Below are positions 1-8,365 of a DNA stretch of 64,000 nucleotides, in pieces. The notes below the pieces were generated by a model, which searched no databases, was not told the origin of the DNA, and was given only the letters and a program-made list of their open reading frames with translations. Numbering within the stretch: the stretch's first letter is position 1; every line of letters begins with the position of its first letter. The position numbers and the translations under genes were made by a program. The DNA is from CAWAND01 sp963807065 (GTDB taxonomy: Bacteria; Chloroflexota; Anaerolineae; Anaerolineales; E44-bin32): assembly GCA_963807065.1 (NCBI GenBank), contig CAWDZQ010000003.1:806001-870000 (forward strand), read 5' to 3'.

Positions 1-1605
1 ACAGAGGGACCACTTCCCGGGCGTACCATTCCAGCCGAGCGACCGTTTTGGTCAAGACCAGCTTCGCTTCGGGAAGCCGCAATGGAGGCAGCTCGAGCAT
101 CAGCGCCGATGGTGACCCGGGCATCAGGCGGCTGGAGAGCCAGCCGACAGCGAGCATCACAGCCAGGACCACCAGAAGCCAGACCGCCATGGCACCCGCC
201 GAGACGGCCGCCAGCATCCCCATGACGACGCCGAGCTGAGCCGAACACGGCACAGCCAGAGCCAGGAGCAGGATTGCCAGCGTGCGCTCGCGCCGAGTTC
301 TAGGATGCGCGTGGTCATCGTGGCCATGGTCACACAGCCGAGGCCCAGAACCATGGGCAAAACCGCTTTGCCATTCAGGCCGATCCGCTCGAACCAGCGG
401 TTGGTGAGGACCGATAGGCGCGGAAGGTAGCCCGAGTCCTCCAGGCTGCCGAATGCCAGGAAGAAGGTGGCCACGATGGGCAATATGAGGGCAGCGGCAT
501 AGGTGATGCCCATCGTCCACAGTCCATACGGCCCAACCCATAAGTCGGCCAGCCAACCGCCGCCAAAGGCAGCCTGAACCCACCCAGCCATCCAGGGGTT
601 GATCAGGCCACCGAAGAGGTCACCTTCCAGCCAACCCACGAGCGTGCCAGCCCCGAACAAGCCCACGAAAGCAAACATTCCGAACATCACCAGCCCCAGC
701 ACGGCCAGCCCCCACACCGGATGGATCGACCATCGGCCAAGACGATCGGCCCACCCCTGGCCGATGCTTCCAGGGTCGTGACAGACGATCCCTGCCAACC
801 GCTCGGCAAACGCCAGGCGGGCGTTCAGAATAATGTCTTCCAACGGCTGGCTGAACATGGCTTGGGTTTGTTGGCGCAGGTCCCGCAATGGGCCCAATGA
901 CTCCGCGGGCAACCGCTGGGACAGCCACACCTCGACGGTGTCATCGTGCGAAAGCCACAACACCGCCAGGGCGCGGCTGGCCATTGGTCCCTGCGGGAGC
1001 TCCCCTGCCAGCTCCCGAATGGCTCGCTCGACGGGCGCCGGATAGCTTACTTTGGGGACGGGGACGCGACGACTGTTGACGGCCGCCTGAAGTTCGGCCA
1101 GACCCTCCCCGCGAACGGCTTGTGTGGGCACGACGGGGATGCCAAGCCAACCTTCGAGCGCAGCGTAATCCAGGTCCAGGCCAAGGGCTTGCGCCTCATC
1201 CGTCATGTTGAGCGCCAGCACCACCGGCGATCCCATTTCCAGCAAATGTGAGGTCAGCAGCAGGGTGCGCCGCAAATGCTTGGAGTCCCCCACCTGTACG
1301 ATTCCCCTCAGCGGCTCGTGGAGAAGAACCTGTGCCGTGACGCGTTCATCATCCGAGAGCGAGGGCAGGGCCACGAGGCCCGGTGTGTCGATCACCATCA
1401 AATCCGGATCGGTCCTGCACGGGGCGCGGCGCACTTCCACGGTCGTGCCCGGGTAGTTGGCGATTTCGGCCAGGCTGCCGGTCAGCCGGGTGAACAGAGC
1501 TGACTTGCCCACGTTTGGCTGCCCAATCAGGGCCAGCAGCCCTTGTCTCGACTCAGCCAATCCGCTGACGGCCTCCGGGCAGGCCGGAGTGTGGCAGGCC
1601 GTCAT
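1..1605 (-). CDS. feoB: Ferrous iron transport protein B, frameshifted and cut by window edge
   Basis: FeoB is a GTP-gated inner-membrane Fe(II) importer. The N-terminal G domain is clear: G1 GQPNVGKS, G2 NYPGTT, G3 DTPG and G4 NMTD, followed by a helical domain and membrane segments from about residue 275 (WGLAVLGLVMFGMFAFVGLF). The open frame loses similarity after TTRILE. The adjacent frame then reads TRRERTLAILLLALAVPCSA, typical FeoB, down to base 1, so one base is missing near 297-300. The 3' end lies outside the window. The start ATG overlaps the stop of the upstream DtxR-type gene (ATGA), so the two are probably co-transcribed and iron-controlled. The identity is secure. Whether the frameshift is real or a sequencing error is not. 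Confidence 0.9.
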
Positions 1606-2303
1606 GTCTTGACATGCTCCGAAGCCAGAGGGGTCCGGACGAGGACATGCGCGGCGACGGATTCGCCCACCACAATCGTTTGGTCGCCTCGGGCCAGCAC
1701 CAGGGTGCCGTCCAATGCCTCCCGGCCTTTCAAGGTAATGCCAACGCCCGGACGCAGGCCCCGCGCGTCCAGATAGGCCAGCACATCGGTCCGCTCAGGT
1801 CGAATTCTCACCACCTCGGCCGCCTGCCCTTCGGCCAGTGTGGTGAGCTGAACGGCTTCGGCGGATGCCGCCTTGGACGAGTACGGGATCGGATTCCCAT
1901 GCGGGCAGGCGACTGGCTGTCCCAACCAGTCGGCCAGGGGTTCGGTGACCGCCTGGCCAACGGCATGCTCCAAGGCGCAGGCCAGGTCGTGGACCTGCAC
2001 CCAACCCAGGCCCAACTGGTCATGTAGGAAGCATTCCCAAAGGCGGTGTCTTCGCAGGACCTGCTGGGCCCGGTCGTCGCCTTGAGGCAGTAGGCGGACG
2101 CCGCGATAGGGCACATGCTCGAACAGCCCTTCGGCCTCGAGACGGTGAACCATCTCCGTGGCCGAAACGGGCGAGATCTCAAGACCAGCGGCGACGGCTG
2201 AGATCGGCACGTAGTCATGGGACGCCCCGAGTTCGAAGACCGTCTTGAGGTACATTTCGACGCTCTCACTCAAGCCGTTGGTTGTGCTCTGGATTTCGCT
2301 CAT
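1602..2303 (-). CDS. DtxR/MntR-family metal-dependent regulator with FeoA-like C-terminal domain
   Basis: The protein has about 233 residues. It has an N-terminal winged helix (SESVEMYLKTVFEL, then ISPVSATEMVHRLEAEGL), a metal-binding and dimerisation domain with the family pattern HRLWECFL...HDLACALEHAV...CPHGNPIP, and a C-terminal SH3/FeoA-like domain (RPGVGITLKGRE). DtxR-family proteins bind Fe(II) or Mn(II) and repress metal-uptake genes. The ATG at 2303 is preferred over the TTG one codon upstream. The stop overlaps the feoB start by 4 bases, so it probably controls feoB and itself. Whether it senses iron or manganese cannot be told from sequence, but linkage to feoB favours iron. Confidence 0.88.
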   Translation of the reverse strand: MSEIQSTTNGLSESVEMYLKTVFELGASHDYVPISAVAAGLEISPVSATEMVHRLEAEGLFEHVPYRGVRLLPQGDDRAQQVLRRHRLWECFLHDQLGLGWVQVHDLACALEHAVGQAVTEPLADWLGQPVACPHGNPIPYSSKAASAEAVQLTTLAEGQAAEVVRIRPERTDVLAYLDARGLRPGVGITLKGREALDGTLVLARGDQTIVVGESVAAHVLVRTPLASEHVKT

Positions 2304-2328
2304 CAACCCACCCGTGGGCCGTCAGTTT

Positions 2329-2366
2329 TTGGTTACCCCAAGACTACCTTTTTGGGTCAGCCTTAA
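2329..2366. promoter_or_regulatory. Candidate DtxR-type operators
   Basis: Two imperfect palindromes lie just upstream of the DtxR-family gene: TTGGTTACCCCAA (2329-2341) and TTGGGTCAGCCTTAA (2352-2366). Both carry the GG...CC core of DtxR/IdeR/MntR boxes. They sit in the divergent intergenic region between the regulator and the YwiC-like gene. This is pattern matching only. Confidence 0.35.
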
Positions 2367-2475
2367 CATGTGTCGAATCGCCCGTCCTTGCCTGACGAAG
2401 GTCACCCTCGGTTCCGAACCACGCGTGATAAGATGCCCCGTCTCGACCGCCGGAACAGCGACCAGGAGGCGATGA

Positions 2476-3360
2476 TTGACGCCAGCCCTAACCCAGAGCA
2501 AACCAGCCGGCGCCAACCAGCGGGCGTGGTTCAGCCGCACACGACTCCTGAGAAAGCATCTCATCTTTCCACCCGAACACGGCGCTTGGATTTGGCTGGC
2601 CGGACCATTCGTCGTAGGGGCCGTGGCGGGTGAGGCGTGGTCATCAGATATCGTCTTGTCGGCCGCAGCAGCTCTGGCTGCCTTCTTTGCTCGCCAGCCG
2701 GCCACCCTGTTGGTCAAGATTCTGAAGGGACGCCGCTCCCGCCGCGAGCTTGGGCCAGTCTTGTTCTGGTTGGTCGCGGACGGCGGGCTGGCAGGCGTCC
2801 TGGCGACCTGGCTTGCCCTACGTGGCTACACGCAAATTCTTTGGTTGGCTTTGCCAGCCCTGGCCGTGTTGGGGTGGACGCTGTGGCTGACCAGCCGGCG
2901 TGCTGAACGAGGGCAGACCGGAGTCCAGATCGTGGCCGCCGGTGTCCTGTCGCTCACTGCCCCAGCCGGTTATTGGGCAGCCGCAGGCAGCGCACAGGGT
3001 CTCCCCTGGCTGTTGTGGGGCGTGATGTGGTTTCAAGCGGCAGCCTCGATCGTGCTCGTCCGGCTTCGATTGACACAGAGGTCCTGGAGCCAGGCCGGCT
3101 CGCTCTCCTTCCGCATGGCGAAAGGTTGGCGTGCCCTGCTTTACAACGGATTCAACGGGTTGGCAGCCGTGGTGGGATGGGCGGTTTTCCAGGCCTGGTC
3201 CGGCTGGCTGGTCCTGGGCTTCAGCATCATGCTGGTTGACACGCTCGACAGCGTACTTCGGCCGCCTCTCGGCTCCCGGCCGTCGGCGGTGGGGATCCGC
3301 CAAGGGATCAGCAGCGCCATCTTCGTCGCCCTGGCCGCCCTGGGTTTTGCCCTGGCCTAA
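2476..3360 (+). CDS. YwiC-like integral membrane protein
   Basis: This 294-residue protein is strongly hydrophobic, with about eight membrane segments. Near residue 32 it has the FPPEHGAWIWL motif typical of YwiC-like proteins (a His-Gly-Ala-Trp loop before the first helix). A basic loop, KGRRSRREL, follows the second helix. The start is a TTG at 2476, chosen because AGGAGG (2464-2469) sits 6 bases upstream. The family has no proven function; in Bacillus it lies near anaerobic respiration genes. It is divergent from the metal regulator, so shared control is possible. Family assignment is fairly sure and function unknown. Confidence 0.75.
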   Translation: MTPALTQSKPAGANQRAWFSRTRLLRKHLIFPPEHGAWIWLAGPFVVGAVAGEAWSSDIVLSAAAALAAFFARQPATLLVKILKGRRSRRELGPVLFWLVADGGLAGVLATWLALRGYTQILWLALPALAVLGWTLWLTSRRAERGQTGVQIVAAGVLSLTAPAGYWAAAGSAQGLPWLLWGVMWFQAAASIVLVRLRLTQRSWSQAGSLSFRMAKGWRALLYNGFNGLAAVVGWAVFQAWSGWLVLGFSIMLVDTLDSVLRPPLGSRPSAVGIRQGISSAIFVALAALGFALA

Positions 3361-3399
3361 ACCTTGCTTCGGCGCCGGGCCGGGCCCGACCCGTTCCGG

Positions 3400-3909
3400 C
3401 TAGAGATCGGTCGCGGAGTTCACGCGCGCGAGGAGGGCCTCGGCGACCCCAGGGCGTTCGATGTAGCCGCCCGTGCCCGGACGGCGGACCAGGTCAATAC
3501 ATGATTTGGGGTTGGGCTCTCCAGCCAGCATTTCAGAAAGCAGCGCAGCCGCGCCCTGCATCTCTCCGCCGTCGTCCGCCAGGACGAGGGCCTGCCAGAA
3601 GGCCACCTCTTCCAGCTCAGGGGCAAGCTGACGCGCCTCTGACCAACGCTCGAGGGAGGGAGGCCTGCCTGTCACCAGCAGCCAATGTCTTGTCCCCCGC
3701 CCGGCTGACGAGATCGGCCCGTCGCAGCTGGATCAGCCGCCCCGGCTCCGTGACCGGATCCTGATGCTCATCCACGCGCAGGTCAAATACGAGGGGTTCC
3801 GTGGAAAGGTCAAGCAGCCTGCCGGTCGACCCGCCTCGGATCAGGATCGCCGCCGACTGCATTCCACGTACGTCGCCTCCCTCAGCCTCCGCCGCGGCCA
3901 AAGAACCGC
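3400..3909 (-). pseudogene. Truncated, frameshifted DUF1028 gene remnant
   Basis: Two reading frames together give the C-terminal half of a DUF1028 protein. The first reads AAEAEGGDVRGMQSAAILI and then LRVDEHQDPVTEPGRLI, the family's GGDxRGxQSAA and DLRVDDHPDP motifs. The second frame supplies the helical tail SLERWSEARQLAPELEEV. They rejoin if a 4-base repeat (GAGG units, 3652-3663) is shortened by one unit. The N-terminal half, about 150 residues in the family, is absent, because the region runs straight into the 3' end of the DUF362 gene. I read this as a decaying relic. Confidence 0.6.
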
Positions 3910-5076
3910 TTAGACCGGCACAGGAGCCGTCAGGTCGGCCCGCTCCCATGGCTGAACAGGTGCAAGGCTGCCCTGTTTTCGGTAGGCCCGAAACATCTGG
4001 CCCCAACCCGTCGTCTCGGACCAGGTTTCAAAGACCTGACGCTGCTTGAGCGGCCACTGGACGTAGTCGTGATTGAATTCTGAGAGGAAGATTGGCAGCG
4101 CCACCAGCCGTGTCCGGAGCACAAGATTTTGCAACACCCGCGTCGGGCCGTACCAGGCAAGCCAGGCCAGCGCCCGGTGCAGATTGTAGCCGACTTCAAA
4201 ATGCCAGTTCTGGTCGCTGATATCGTCACCCACGATTTCGATCTGGCGTGGGTCGCCCACCCCCAGACCGCGTTCGTGAGCCATTCGAATATAGGGGATC
4301 GTCATCGGGTCGAAACCCATCAGTTTGGCCGCCACGGCATCGATGGCCACCTGGTCCCCCGAGGCAAGGATGACATTCTTCACCACCGGGTCCAATGTAC
4401 GAGGCCCCGGCCCGTTGCCGGCCGTTGTGCCATCCATGACCGCCAAAATACCGGGATGGATTTCCTTCTGGATGGCGAGCAGGTCCACCAGGGTCTCGTG
4501 AATCCAGCTGTGCGTGTAGTGCCGGTGCTGGCTCAGAAGGCCACCGAAGGCATTCTTGATGGCGCCCGTCGTCGTGGTGTACATGTGGCATTTGACCGTC
4601 GGGAGGTGAACGATGTTCTTGCCGAAGAAGTGATCGGGCAAGAAGATTCCCTCCGGATAGACGTGGTTGAGCGCCAGCATCTCGGCCTTGGGCTGGTAAG
4701 GGACCCACTGCATGTCGCTGTCCTGAAAATTGTAGAGTACGGGGATGGCGTATCGGCTGAAGATCGGCCGATAGCCGTTCAAATCCTCGCCTTTGAATGC
4801 GTCGATGACCACGGTCTTGTTCTGGACACAGACCAAGGAATCGAACCCTCGTCGGCGCAGGCCAAGGATCGTGGCCTCAAGCTGCCACGGCGTTGTATTG
4901 GCAGCGGGCATGGGGAAATGCCAGGAGATGTTGTCCTTGAGGATGGTAGGGGTACCGGCTTCAAGCACCTGCCCGGCCCCCACCAGGTCAAACAAGCGGT
5001 CGTAGTCTCCCAGAACGCTTTCCGGTCGGGTGAAGAGCACGGCCACGCGCCCTGATGATGTTGAGCTGATGCTCAT
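3910..5076 (-). CDS. DUF362 family protein
   Basis: The 388-residue protein has the DUF362 layout: an N-terminal Rossmann-like segment (GRVAVLFTRPESVLGDY), the central LPTVKCHMYTTTTGAIKNAF stretch (family: P..K.H..T..TgaiKN..G) and MDGTTAGNGPGPRT, followed by GDQVAIDAVAAKLMGFDP. The start is placed at the ATG at 5076, 9 bases after GGAGG, rather than at the upstream in-frame codon. It has no ferredoxin domain, unlike some relatives. The biochemical role of the family is unknown. A CRP-like palindrome lies upstream. Confidence 0.85.
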   Translation of the reverse strand: MSISSTSSGRVAVLFTRPESVLGDYDRLFDLVGAGQVLEAGTPTILKDNISWHFPMPAANTTPWQLEATILGLRRRGFDSLVCVQNKTVVIDAFKGEDLNGYRPIFSRYAIPVLYNFQDSDMQWVPYQPKAEMLALNHVYPEGIFLPDHFFGKNIVHLPTVKCHMYTTTTGAIKNAFGGLLSQHRHYTHSWIHETLVDLLAIQKEIHPGILAVMDGTTAGNGPGPRTLDPVVKNVILASGDQVAIDAVAAKLMGFDPMTIPYIRMAHERGLGVGDPRQIEIVGDDISDQNWHFEVGYNLHRALAWLAWYGPTRVLQNLVLRTRLVALPIFLSEFNHDYVQWPLKQRQVFETWSETTGWGQMFRAYRKQGSLAPVQPWERADLTAPVPV

Positions 5077-5167
5077 GATGTGTCGCCTCCAGTCTCGAGC
5101 CACGGGCCGGTTCTGAGCCGGTCAGGGTTGGACGCTTCGAGGCTACCCCAACTTCGCCAGCATCAAC

Positions 5168-5185
5168 ATGTGGAATTTGTCACAT
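5168..5185. promoter_or_regulatory. CRP/FNR-family binding site candidate
   Basis: The sequence ATGTGG-AATTTG-TCACAT matches the CRP consensus TGTGA-N6-TCACA at 9 of 10 half-site positions. It lies about 95 bases upstream of the DUF362 start. A weak promoter (TTGATG, 15-base spacer, TAGCCT) lies just downstream on the minus strand. No CRP/FNR gene is in the window. Confidence 0.4.
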
Positions 5186-5238
5186 AGTCTGGAACAGTCT
5201 GTCTCCGCCCGGCTTACGAGGCAGCTCGCAGGCCAGGC

Positions 5239-5724
5239 TCAGGCCGACTGTGCCAACAAATCTTTGTACACGTTGATTTGAGCGACATGTTCCCGCTTAT
5301 GGCCATAATTGTTGTATACGAGCATGTCATCCAGACTGTACAACTCCCCATACCAGGGAATGGTTCCCACTTTGGACAGCAAAGCTTCCGGCATGCTCGA
5401 GACGGCCTCCATCAGTCTGGCATGGGCGTCTTCATAGGCCCTAAGCACGTCTTGAGGGGAGAGGTCCTTTCGGGCGTCCACTTGACGCTGGTTAAACTCA
5501 GATCCCTGCTCGCGCAACAGATCCAGAGTGGGTGTCGGGCCAGGCTGGACGAACCCGGCCAAGGCCTCGGCCTGACACAGCTCATAGGAGGTCAGGTGGG
5601 CCAGGATGTCCTTGACCGACCACCCACCACACACCCCGGCTTGGGTCCACCAGTTCATGGGCACTGCGTCCAGTCCGGCCCGCAGCGTGCGATCCCCGTA
5701 CATCAGTATGTCATGGGCATTCAT
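5239..5724 (-). CDS. DinB-superfamily protein
   Basis: The 161-residue four-helix-bundle protein has the DinB signatures GGWSVKDILAHLTSYE near residue 35 and a C-terminal NYGHKREHVAQI helix. The histidines in AHL, GHK and EHV match the family's metal-binding triad. The ATG at 5724 follows GGGAGGGAAC closely. Relatives include damage-inducible DinB/YfiT proteins and thiol-dependent transferases. No partner gene indicates its substrate. Confidence 0.78.
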   Translation of the reverse strand: MNAHDILMYGDRTLRAGLDAVPMNWWTQAGVCGGWSVKDILAHLTSYELCQAEALAGFVQPGPTPTLDLLREQGSEFNQRQVDARKDLSPQDVLRAYEDAHARLMEAVSSMPEALLSKVGTIPWYGELYSLDDMLVYNNYGHKREHVAQINVYKDLLAQSA

Positions 5725-5818
5725 GTTCCCTCCCGTATGCCGATCGGGGCACTGAGCAGGGATTGTGGCTTGCTCTGGGGTTGATTTCCCCCCAAAGAAG
5801 ACGGTATAACGCCCGGCG

Positions 5819-6481
5819 TCAGCCCAGAGATTGGATATCGCACGTCAGCAAAAGGTGGCCGTCGAGATGAGCGACTGCCACGCTGCCTCGGTCAAGAGGC
5901 CCGGGGTTGATGACGGTTGTGGCGCCGAGGCGGCTGACACCCTGAGATTCGTGAATGTGCGCTGTAAAACAAGCCAGCGGCTGGTGAGCGAGGATGAAGT
6001 CGCGCACGGCCTTGCTGCCCACGTGCTGGCCGCCGCTGGTGAGGTCGGCAGCTGTGTCCTTCGGCGGTTGATGAGAGACGAACAACCAGGGCTCATCGGG
6101 GGGGAGGTCAGCCGCCACCCGGTCCAGATTGGATGCCAGCTCTTCTTCGGTAAACACGTTGGGAGTGCGTGTAGGGCCGGACAGCGATCCTCCCAGGCCT
6201 AGGAGGTGGACCCCATCGACCGTGATCGGCCCGGCCTCCAGGCTGATTCCCATCTGATCCAGAGCGCCGGCGACATCCGGGTAGTCGCAATTGCCGCTGA
6301 CCGCCGCCAGGCGCGAGCTGTGCGAGCGAAGCCCTTCCACGATCCGCTTAGCGTCGTTTGCGTGGCCGAAATTGGTGATGTCTCCCGCCAGCACGACCAC
6401 GTCGGCCGCCTCGAGCCAGGGTACCAACGGCTCGATCGGGCCCAGATTCCCATGGATGTCGGAGATGGACAGAATGATCAT
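5819..6481 (-). CDS. Calcineurin-like metallophosphoesterase (YfcE type)
   Basis: The binuclear metal-site motifs appear in order: SDIHGN, GDITNFG, GNCD, VSHQPP and TAHIHE. About 220 residues is the size of the compact YfcE/MJ0936-type phosphodiesterases. The start is set at the Met before IILSISDIHGN, since the catalytic Asp normally lies within about 10 residues of the N terminus. A Met 9 codons upstream (6508) is also possible. The substrate is not predictable. Confidence 0.85.
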   Translation of the reverse strand: MIILSISDIHGNLGPIEPLVPWLEAADVVVLAGDITNFGHANDAKRIVEGLRSHSSRLAAVSGNCDYPDVAGALDQMGISLEAGPITVDGVHLLGLGGSLSGPTRTPNVFTEEELASNLDRVAADLPPDEPWLFVSHQPPKDTAADLTSGGQHVGSKAVRDFILAHQPLACFTAHIHESQGVSRLGATTVINPGPLDRGSVAVAHLDGHLLLTCDIQSLG

Positions 6482-6517
6482 CTCGTCTATCGGAATCCGC
6501 CGGACCATCGGCCCGAT

Positions 6518-7000
6518 CTATTCATGTGCACCGTGCGGACCATGAACGTGACCGTGGCTTAGCTCTTCATCGGTGGCCTGGCGCACGTCTTCGACTTCCA
6601 CATCAAAAGTCAGAGCCTGACCCGCCAGCGGATGATTGCCATCCACCGTCACCTGGTCGCCCTCGATGCTGATCACGTGCACGATGGTCTCACCATCGTC
6701 GCTGAGGGCGCGGAAGGCCATCCCAACGTCGAGATCATCCGCATCCACAAAGGCACTGCGGGGCATAGTCTGCACCAATTCGTCGCTTCGCTCCCCGTAC
6801 GCGTCGTCCGGCTCCAGGCGCACGTTGAACTTGTCGCCTGTTTGGCGCCCTTCCAATTCCGCTTCCAGGCCGGAGATAATGCTCCCATTGCCATGAATGT
6901 AGGCCAGGGCGGAACTTTCTTTCGAGGATTCTATCAACTCACCCTGATCATTGGTCAGGGTGTAATGAAAAGTCACCACGGCGTTGTCTTCAATTTGCAT
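6518..7000 (-). CDS. SlyD-like FKBP-type peptidyl-prolyl isomerase
   Basis: The FKBP domain with inserted flap matches SlyD: VTFHYTLTNDQGELIESS, YIHGNGSIISGLEAELEG, FNVRLEPDDAYGER, and the C-terminal VDGNHPLAGQALTFDVEV. The tail is His-rich (SHGHVHGPHGAHE), which in SlyD binds nickel or other metals. The start is placed at MQIEDN (7000), preceded by GAGGGAGAGACAA. It catalyses prolyl isomerisation and acts as a chaperone in the cytoplasm. Confidence 0.9.
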   Translation of the reverse strand: MQIEDNAVVTFHYTLTNDQGELIESSKESSALAYIHGNGSIISGLEAELEGRQTGDKFNVRLEPDDAYGERSDELVQTMPRSAFVDADDLDVGMAFRALSDDGETIVHVISIEGDQVTVDGNHPLAGQALTFDVEVEDVRQATDEELSHGHVHGPHGAHE

Positions 7001-7136
7001 TTGTCTCTCCCTCGGATGGCCCACCATGGGTCACTCCGACAAATGGGCACGATCCACCAGTCAGCGGCTGACCAACTGACTCTATCACACCCCTTGGGCC
7101 GGCGAGAGCCGTGCCTGGGAACGGGCACCGCAGACG

Positions 7137-7781
7137 CTAGAAACCCGGTTCTCGCAAGGACTTGTCCACCAATAAGCGCTGAAGGCTGCCACCGGCGCCA
7201 ATCATCCGGGAGCGGAACCGCAGGCCGGAATTTTGAGACACGTGATCCATCCGGCGGATAACAGCGCCAAAGGCGCTCCACAGGGCGACGTATCCCCTCC
7301 CCACCAACCCGAGTTGGTCAGAACGCACCAAATCAAGAAACACCAAGCGTCCGCCGGGCCGGAGCACACGCATCAGCACATCAAGGGCAGCACCGGCGTC
7401 GGGATGGCCGGAAAAAGCCAGCGAGTTCAGCACACAATCGAATGAGTTGGGGGGGAAGGGCAGCCCTTCACCCTTGGCCCAAGTCAGATGGGCCGCGCGT
7501 CCGCTTTCCGGAAGCCGCGCCCAGACGGTTTGACCCATGCGCATGTTGAGATCGATGCCAAACACTTTGTGCGATTGCGCCTGGGACAGGTGGCGCCACC
7601 CGGGGCCGAAAGACACCTCGAGCACCGTCCTTCTGCTTGCGTGAGGAAGGGCGGCTTCCAACCAGCGCCGCCAGAACGGAAGACGCGCCCATCAGCTGTG
7701 GGCGGGCGCCCCCCAAGAATAGAATTGGCCGAAGTGTTCGGTCCTCCCCGACCGCCCAGATCGGACTTCGTACTGGGTCAC
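7137..7781 (-). pseudogene. Class I SAM-dependent methyltransferase, interrupted by an in-frame TGA
   Basis: Bases 7137-7661 encode a Rossmann methyltransferase: motif I VLEVSFGPG, acidic residue at FGIDLN, then GEGLPFPPNSFDCVLNSLAF and VLRPGGRLVFLDL, like UbiE-type enzymes. The ORF is short at its N terminus. In the same frame upstream, a GTG at 7781 leads into TEHFGQFYSWGAPAHS, then TGA (7692-7694), then WARLPFWRRWLEAALP, which reads as a continuous N-terminal region. The gene is therefore probably nonsense-mutated or carries an error. Otherwise it starts at an internal TTG (7661). The substrate is unknown. Confidence 0.6.
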
Positions 7782-7825
7782 GGACCCCCCCTCGCCGGCG
7801 TCGCGGCCGAATAGGGGGGCAGCGG

Positions 7826-8161
7826 CTAGCCGGGGTTTGGGGTAGTGGTCTCGGTTGGGGGCGGCGGCGGAGTGTCCGCGGGCGTGTCGCTCGCCGTGGG
7901 GGTTATGGTGGAGGTCGGTGACGGCGTCAGTGTCCAGGTCGGAGGCAGCACCACGGGGCCGGCCGTGCGCGTGGGCGGTGCAGGGGTGTTGACATGGAAG
8001 ACGGTGGGCAGCGCGGGGCCACCGGTCAAATTGGGATTGGTCAGGACCCAATAGGCGCCACCCGACAAGGCCGCGCAAGCCACCAGCAGCAAGATGAGCA
8101 GGAGAACCACCTGCCCACAGGTCATGCCCATGATCTTTCGGGGACCACCAGACGAACTCAA
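7826..8161 (-). CDS. Small membrane-anchored protein with Thr/Pro-rich tail
   Basis: I do not recognise this 111-residue protein. It has one N-terminal transmembrane helix (GQVVLLLILLLVACAALSGG) followed by an extracellular Thr/Pro/Ser-rich, low-complexity tail ending TPPPPPTETTTPNPG. Such tails are common on surface proteins of Chloroflexota. The TTG start at 8161 is chosen because GGGAGG lies 5-6 bases upstream. No function can be inferred. Confidence 0.55.
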   Translation of the reverse strand: MSSSGGPRKIMGMTCGQVVLLLILLLVACAALSGGAYWVLTNPNLTGGPALPTVFHVNTPAPPTRTAGPVVLPPTWTLTPSPTSTITPTASDTPADTPPPPPTETTTPNPG

Positions 8162-8292
8162 ATGAGCCTCCCATCAAACCTCGTCAACCCCCCATCGACA
8201 AGGATACTTCAAGCCGGCCATACTGCCAACGACGGCGTCCGAAGCCACCAAGTCTTGCCTTCCCCGCAGCCGCCCGCCGGCTGCGCCACCCC

Positions 8293-8321
8293 TTGACTCG
8301 CGCCAAAGGAGCGTGTAAACT
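8293..8321 (+). promoter_or_regulatory. Sigma-70-type promoter
   Basis: TTGACT (8293-8298), a 17-base spacer and TAAACT (8316-8321) lie 45 bases before the start of the membrane protein gene at 8366. The predicted transcription start is near 8328. Confidence 0.7.
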
Positions 8322-8339
8322 GATCACTGAGTCTGTACG

Positions 8340-8353
8340 ACAAACTAGTTTGT
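8340..8353. promoter_or_regulatory. Perfect 14-bp palindromic operator
   Basis: ACAAACTAGTTTGT is a perfect palindrome. It lies about 12-25 bases downstream of the predicted transcription start and ends just before the GGAG of the first gene. It is a likely operator for the winged-helix regulator encoded second in the same operon, giving autoregulation (inference). Confidence 0.55.
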
Positions 8354-8365
8354 GGAGATTGAACT

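Noticed and set aside
1801..1808. GAATTC in the DtxR-family gene as another frameshift site
   Set aside because: The reading frame is continuous there (VVRIRPERTD), as at GAATTC near 4076 and 9734; not every such site is affected.
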